Assembly (NCBI GenBank): GCA_016648135.1
Contig: JADDOH010002601.1
Span: 1 to 64,000 of the forward strand
DNA length: 64,000 nt
Reading direction: 5' to 3'
From: Agrypnia vestita
Lineage: Eukaryota > Arthropoda > Insecta > Trichoptera > Phryganeidae
Part shown: piece by piece, positions 63,120 through 64,000 of the stretch
Numbering within the stretch: position 1 is the first letter of the stretch
How the letters are laid out: each line of letters starts with the position of its first letter
The notes under the pieces: generated by a model
Told to the model about the DNA's origin: nothing
The model's input: only the letters and a program-made list of their open reading frames with translations
Database searches by the model: none
Program-made: the position numbers and the translations under genes

Positions 63120-63451
63120 GTAAGTGACAAGTGAAACAGCTATATCATTTGTGAAACAATTTCAGGTCTAGGTTTTATATATCGCAAGCCGAAGTGATCT
63201 CCCCTCAGGGAGCCTGTTCTCTGTTCACGATTTGTTCGATTAGGCAACCCATCTCTCATGCTCCTCCATTTGGAAATGCAGCACAAAAAAAAAGACACAC
63301 AAGTTGAAAAATTAACAGCACACAGACAATTTGAAAAATTAACGGCACACAGACAATGAATCGAAAAATTAACAGCACATAGACAAGACTGACAGCTCCA
63401 CTTAATTAATGGCATTTACAAAAATCCTTCGGCGAAACTGATGGAAATATA

Positions 63452-63553
63452 CAGGGTTATCTTGCGAATTGGTAAAGAATTTTAAAATCAAAAAAATTAT
63501 AATATTCCTTTTAGACACTTTCAATGACACCTACATTCTGTTGGATAACCCTG
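63452..63553. mobile_element. 102-bp MITE with TA target duplication
   Basis: Starts CAGGGTTATC and ends GATAACCCTG, with TA on both sides (63450-63451 and 63554-63555). Ends and duplication fit a Tc1/mariner-type MITE. A single matching end is at 8523-8533. Confidence 0.75.
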
Positions 63554-63639
63554 TATAAATGGTGACCGATACATGTAAACTTTTGTAGAAGGTATTAGAT
63601 TGGACATTCATTTATGATAATGTTGGAAATTTCATACGG

Positions 63640-63755
63640 TGGGCGCCAATCCCAACTTCTGTGGGCCGCACGGTGGGCGCCAATCCCAACTTCCATGGGC
63701 CTCACGGTGGGCGCCAATCCCAACTTCCATGTGCCCCACGGTGGGCGCCAATCGT
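63640..63755 (+). repeat. ~33-bp GC-rich tandem repeat (3.5 units)
   Basis: The unit ACGGTGGGCGCCAATCCCAA plus CTTCCATGGGCCC-like spacer repeats at 63639, 63671, 63704 and 63737. The open frame across it is repeat-driven. Confidence 0.88.
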
Positions 63756-64000
63756 CTATAACTCCAAAGTTTTATAGCGAAGCAATTGCTTTTAACTATT
63801 TATAATATTTTTAATTGTTGTCGTTGCAACACAACCTTTGCAAAGATTTTGAAAAAATAGGCATTTACGAAGATGGCACTACACTTACACAATCTTTTTA
63901 CTCCTGATGCCTCGTTATACAAAGTTCTACCATTTTGTCTTCTTCAAATTGAAATGGCACGACTATGACTGTTGAATTCCAAAAAATTCCACGATTTGTT

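Noticed and set aside
62990..63415. First exon with signal peptide of the CCP/Ig gene
   Set aside because: No minus-strand ATG followed by a hydrophobic stretch and a matching donor phase was found.

Overview
The window looks like a piece of an arthropod nuclear genome, most likely an insect. It is AT-rich, has long introns with GT-AG splice sites, carries insect-type TTAGG telomere-like repeats, and holds many animal transposons (mariner, hAT-like, Harbinger-like, non-LTR and Penelope-like elements). The species cannot be named from the sequence.

One host gene dominates. It lies on the minus strand and runs from about 60.9 kb (perhaps 61.9 kb) down to a stop codon at 23134-23136. I could chain 24 coding exons, plus one 39-nt microexon, through GT-AG junctions with the codon phase preserved at every junction. 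This gives about 1,800 residues. The product has 14 CCP (sushi) domains, one Ig domain between CCP10 and CCP11, a 344-residue very basic linker with several furin-like sites between CCP5 and CCP6, and a Ser/Thr/Lys-rich C-terminal tail. The layout resembles insect secreted synaptic-matrix CCP/Ig proteins of the Hikaru genki and Hasp type, but the exact orthologue is not proven here. The start codon and signal peptide are not identified and probably lie beyond 64 kb.

Region 1-22.8 kb lies downstream of the gene and is a dense transposon graveyard. It holds two hAT-type short elements with perfect 8-bp target duplications (1010-1891 and 10762-11169), a fold-back element with 36-bp perfect inverted repeats (3225-3886), an inverted tRNA-related pair (4.2-4.5 kb), Penelope-like terminal repeats with hammerhead-ribozyme cores (4.8-5.2, 11.3-11.5 and 21.3-21.6 kb), a Harbinger-like element (5522-6283), an apparently intact 1280-bp mariner (12141-13420), satellite arrays, and several palindromic elements.

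Region 23-61 kb is the host gene, and its introns are packed with repeats. These include at least nine non-LTR or Penelope coding tails, all antisense to the gene, a 2063-bp hAT-like transposon with an 8-bp duplication in the largest intron, a Tc1-like transposase remnant carrying two adjacent perfect hairpins, a Penelope GIY-YIG endonuclease tail followed by a hammerhead core, a dead second copy of the same mariner (58190-59468), and a ~210-bp near-perfect palindrome (59480-59692). Region 61.9-64 kb has two tandem arrays and a 102-bp TA-flanked short element.
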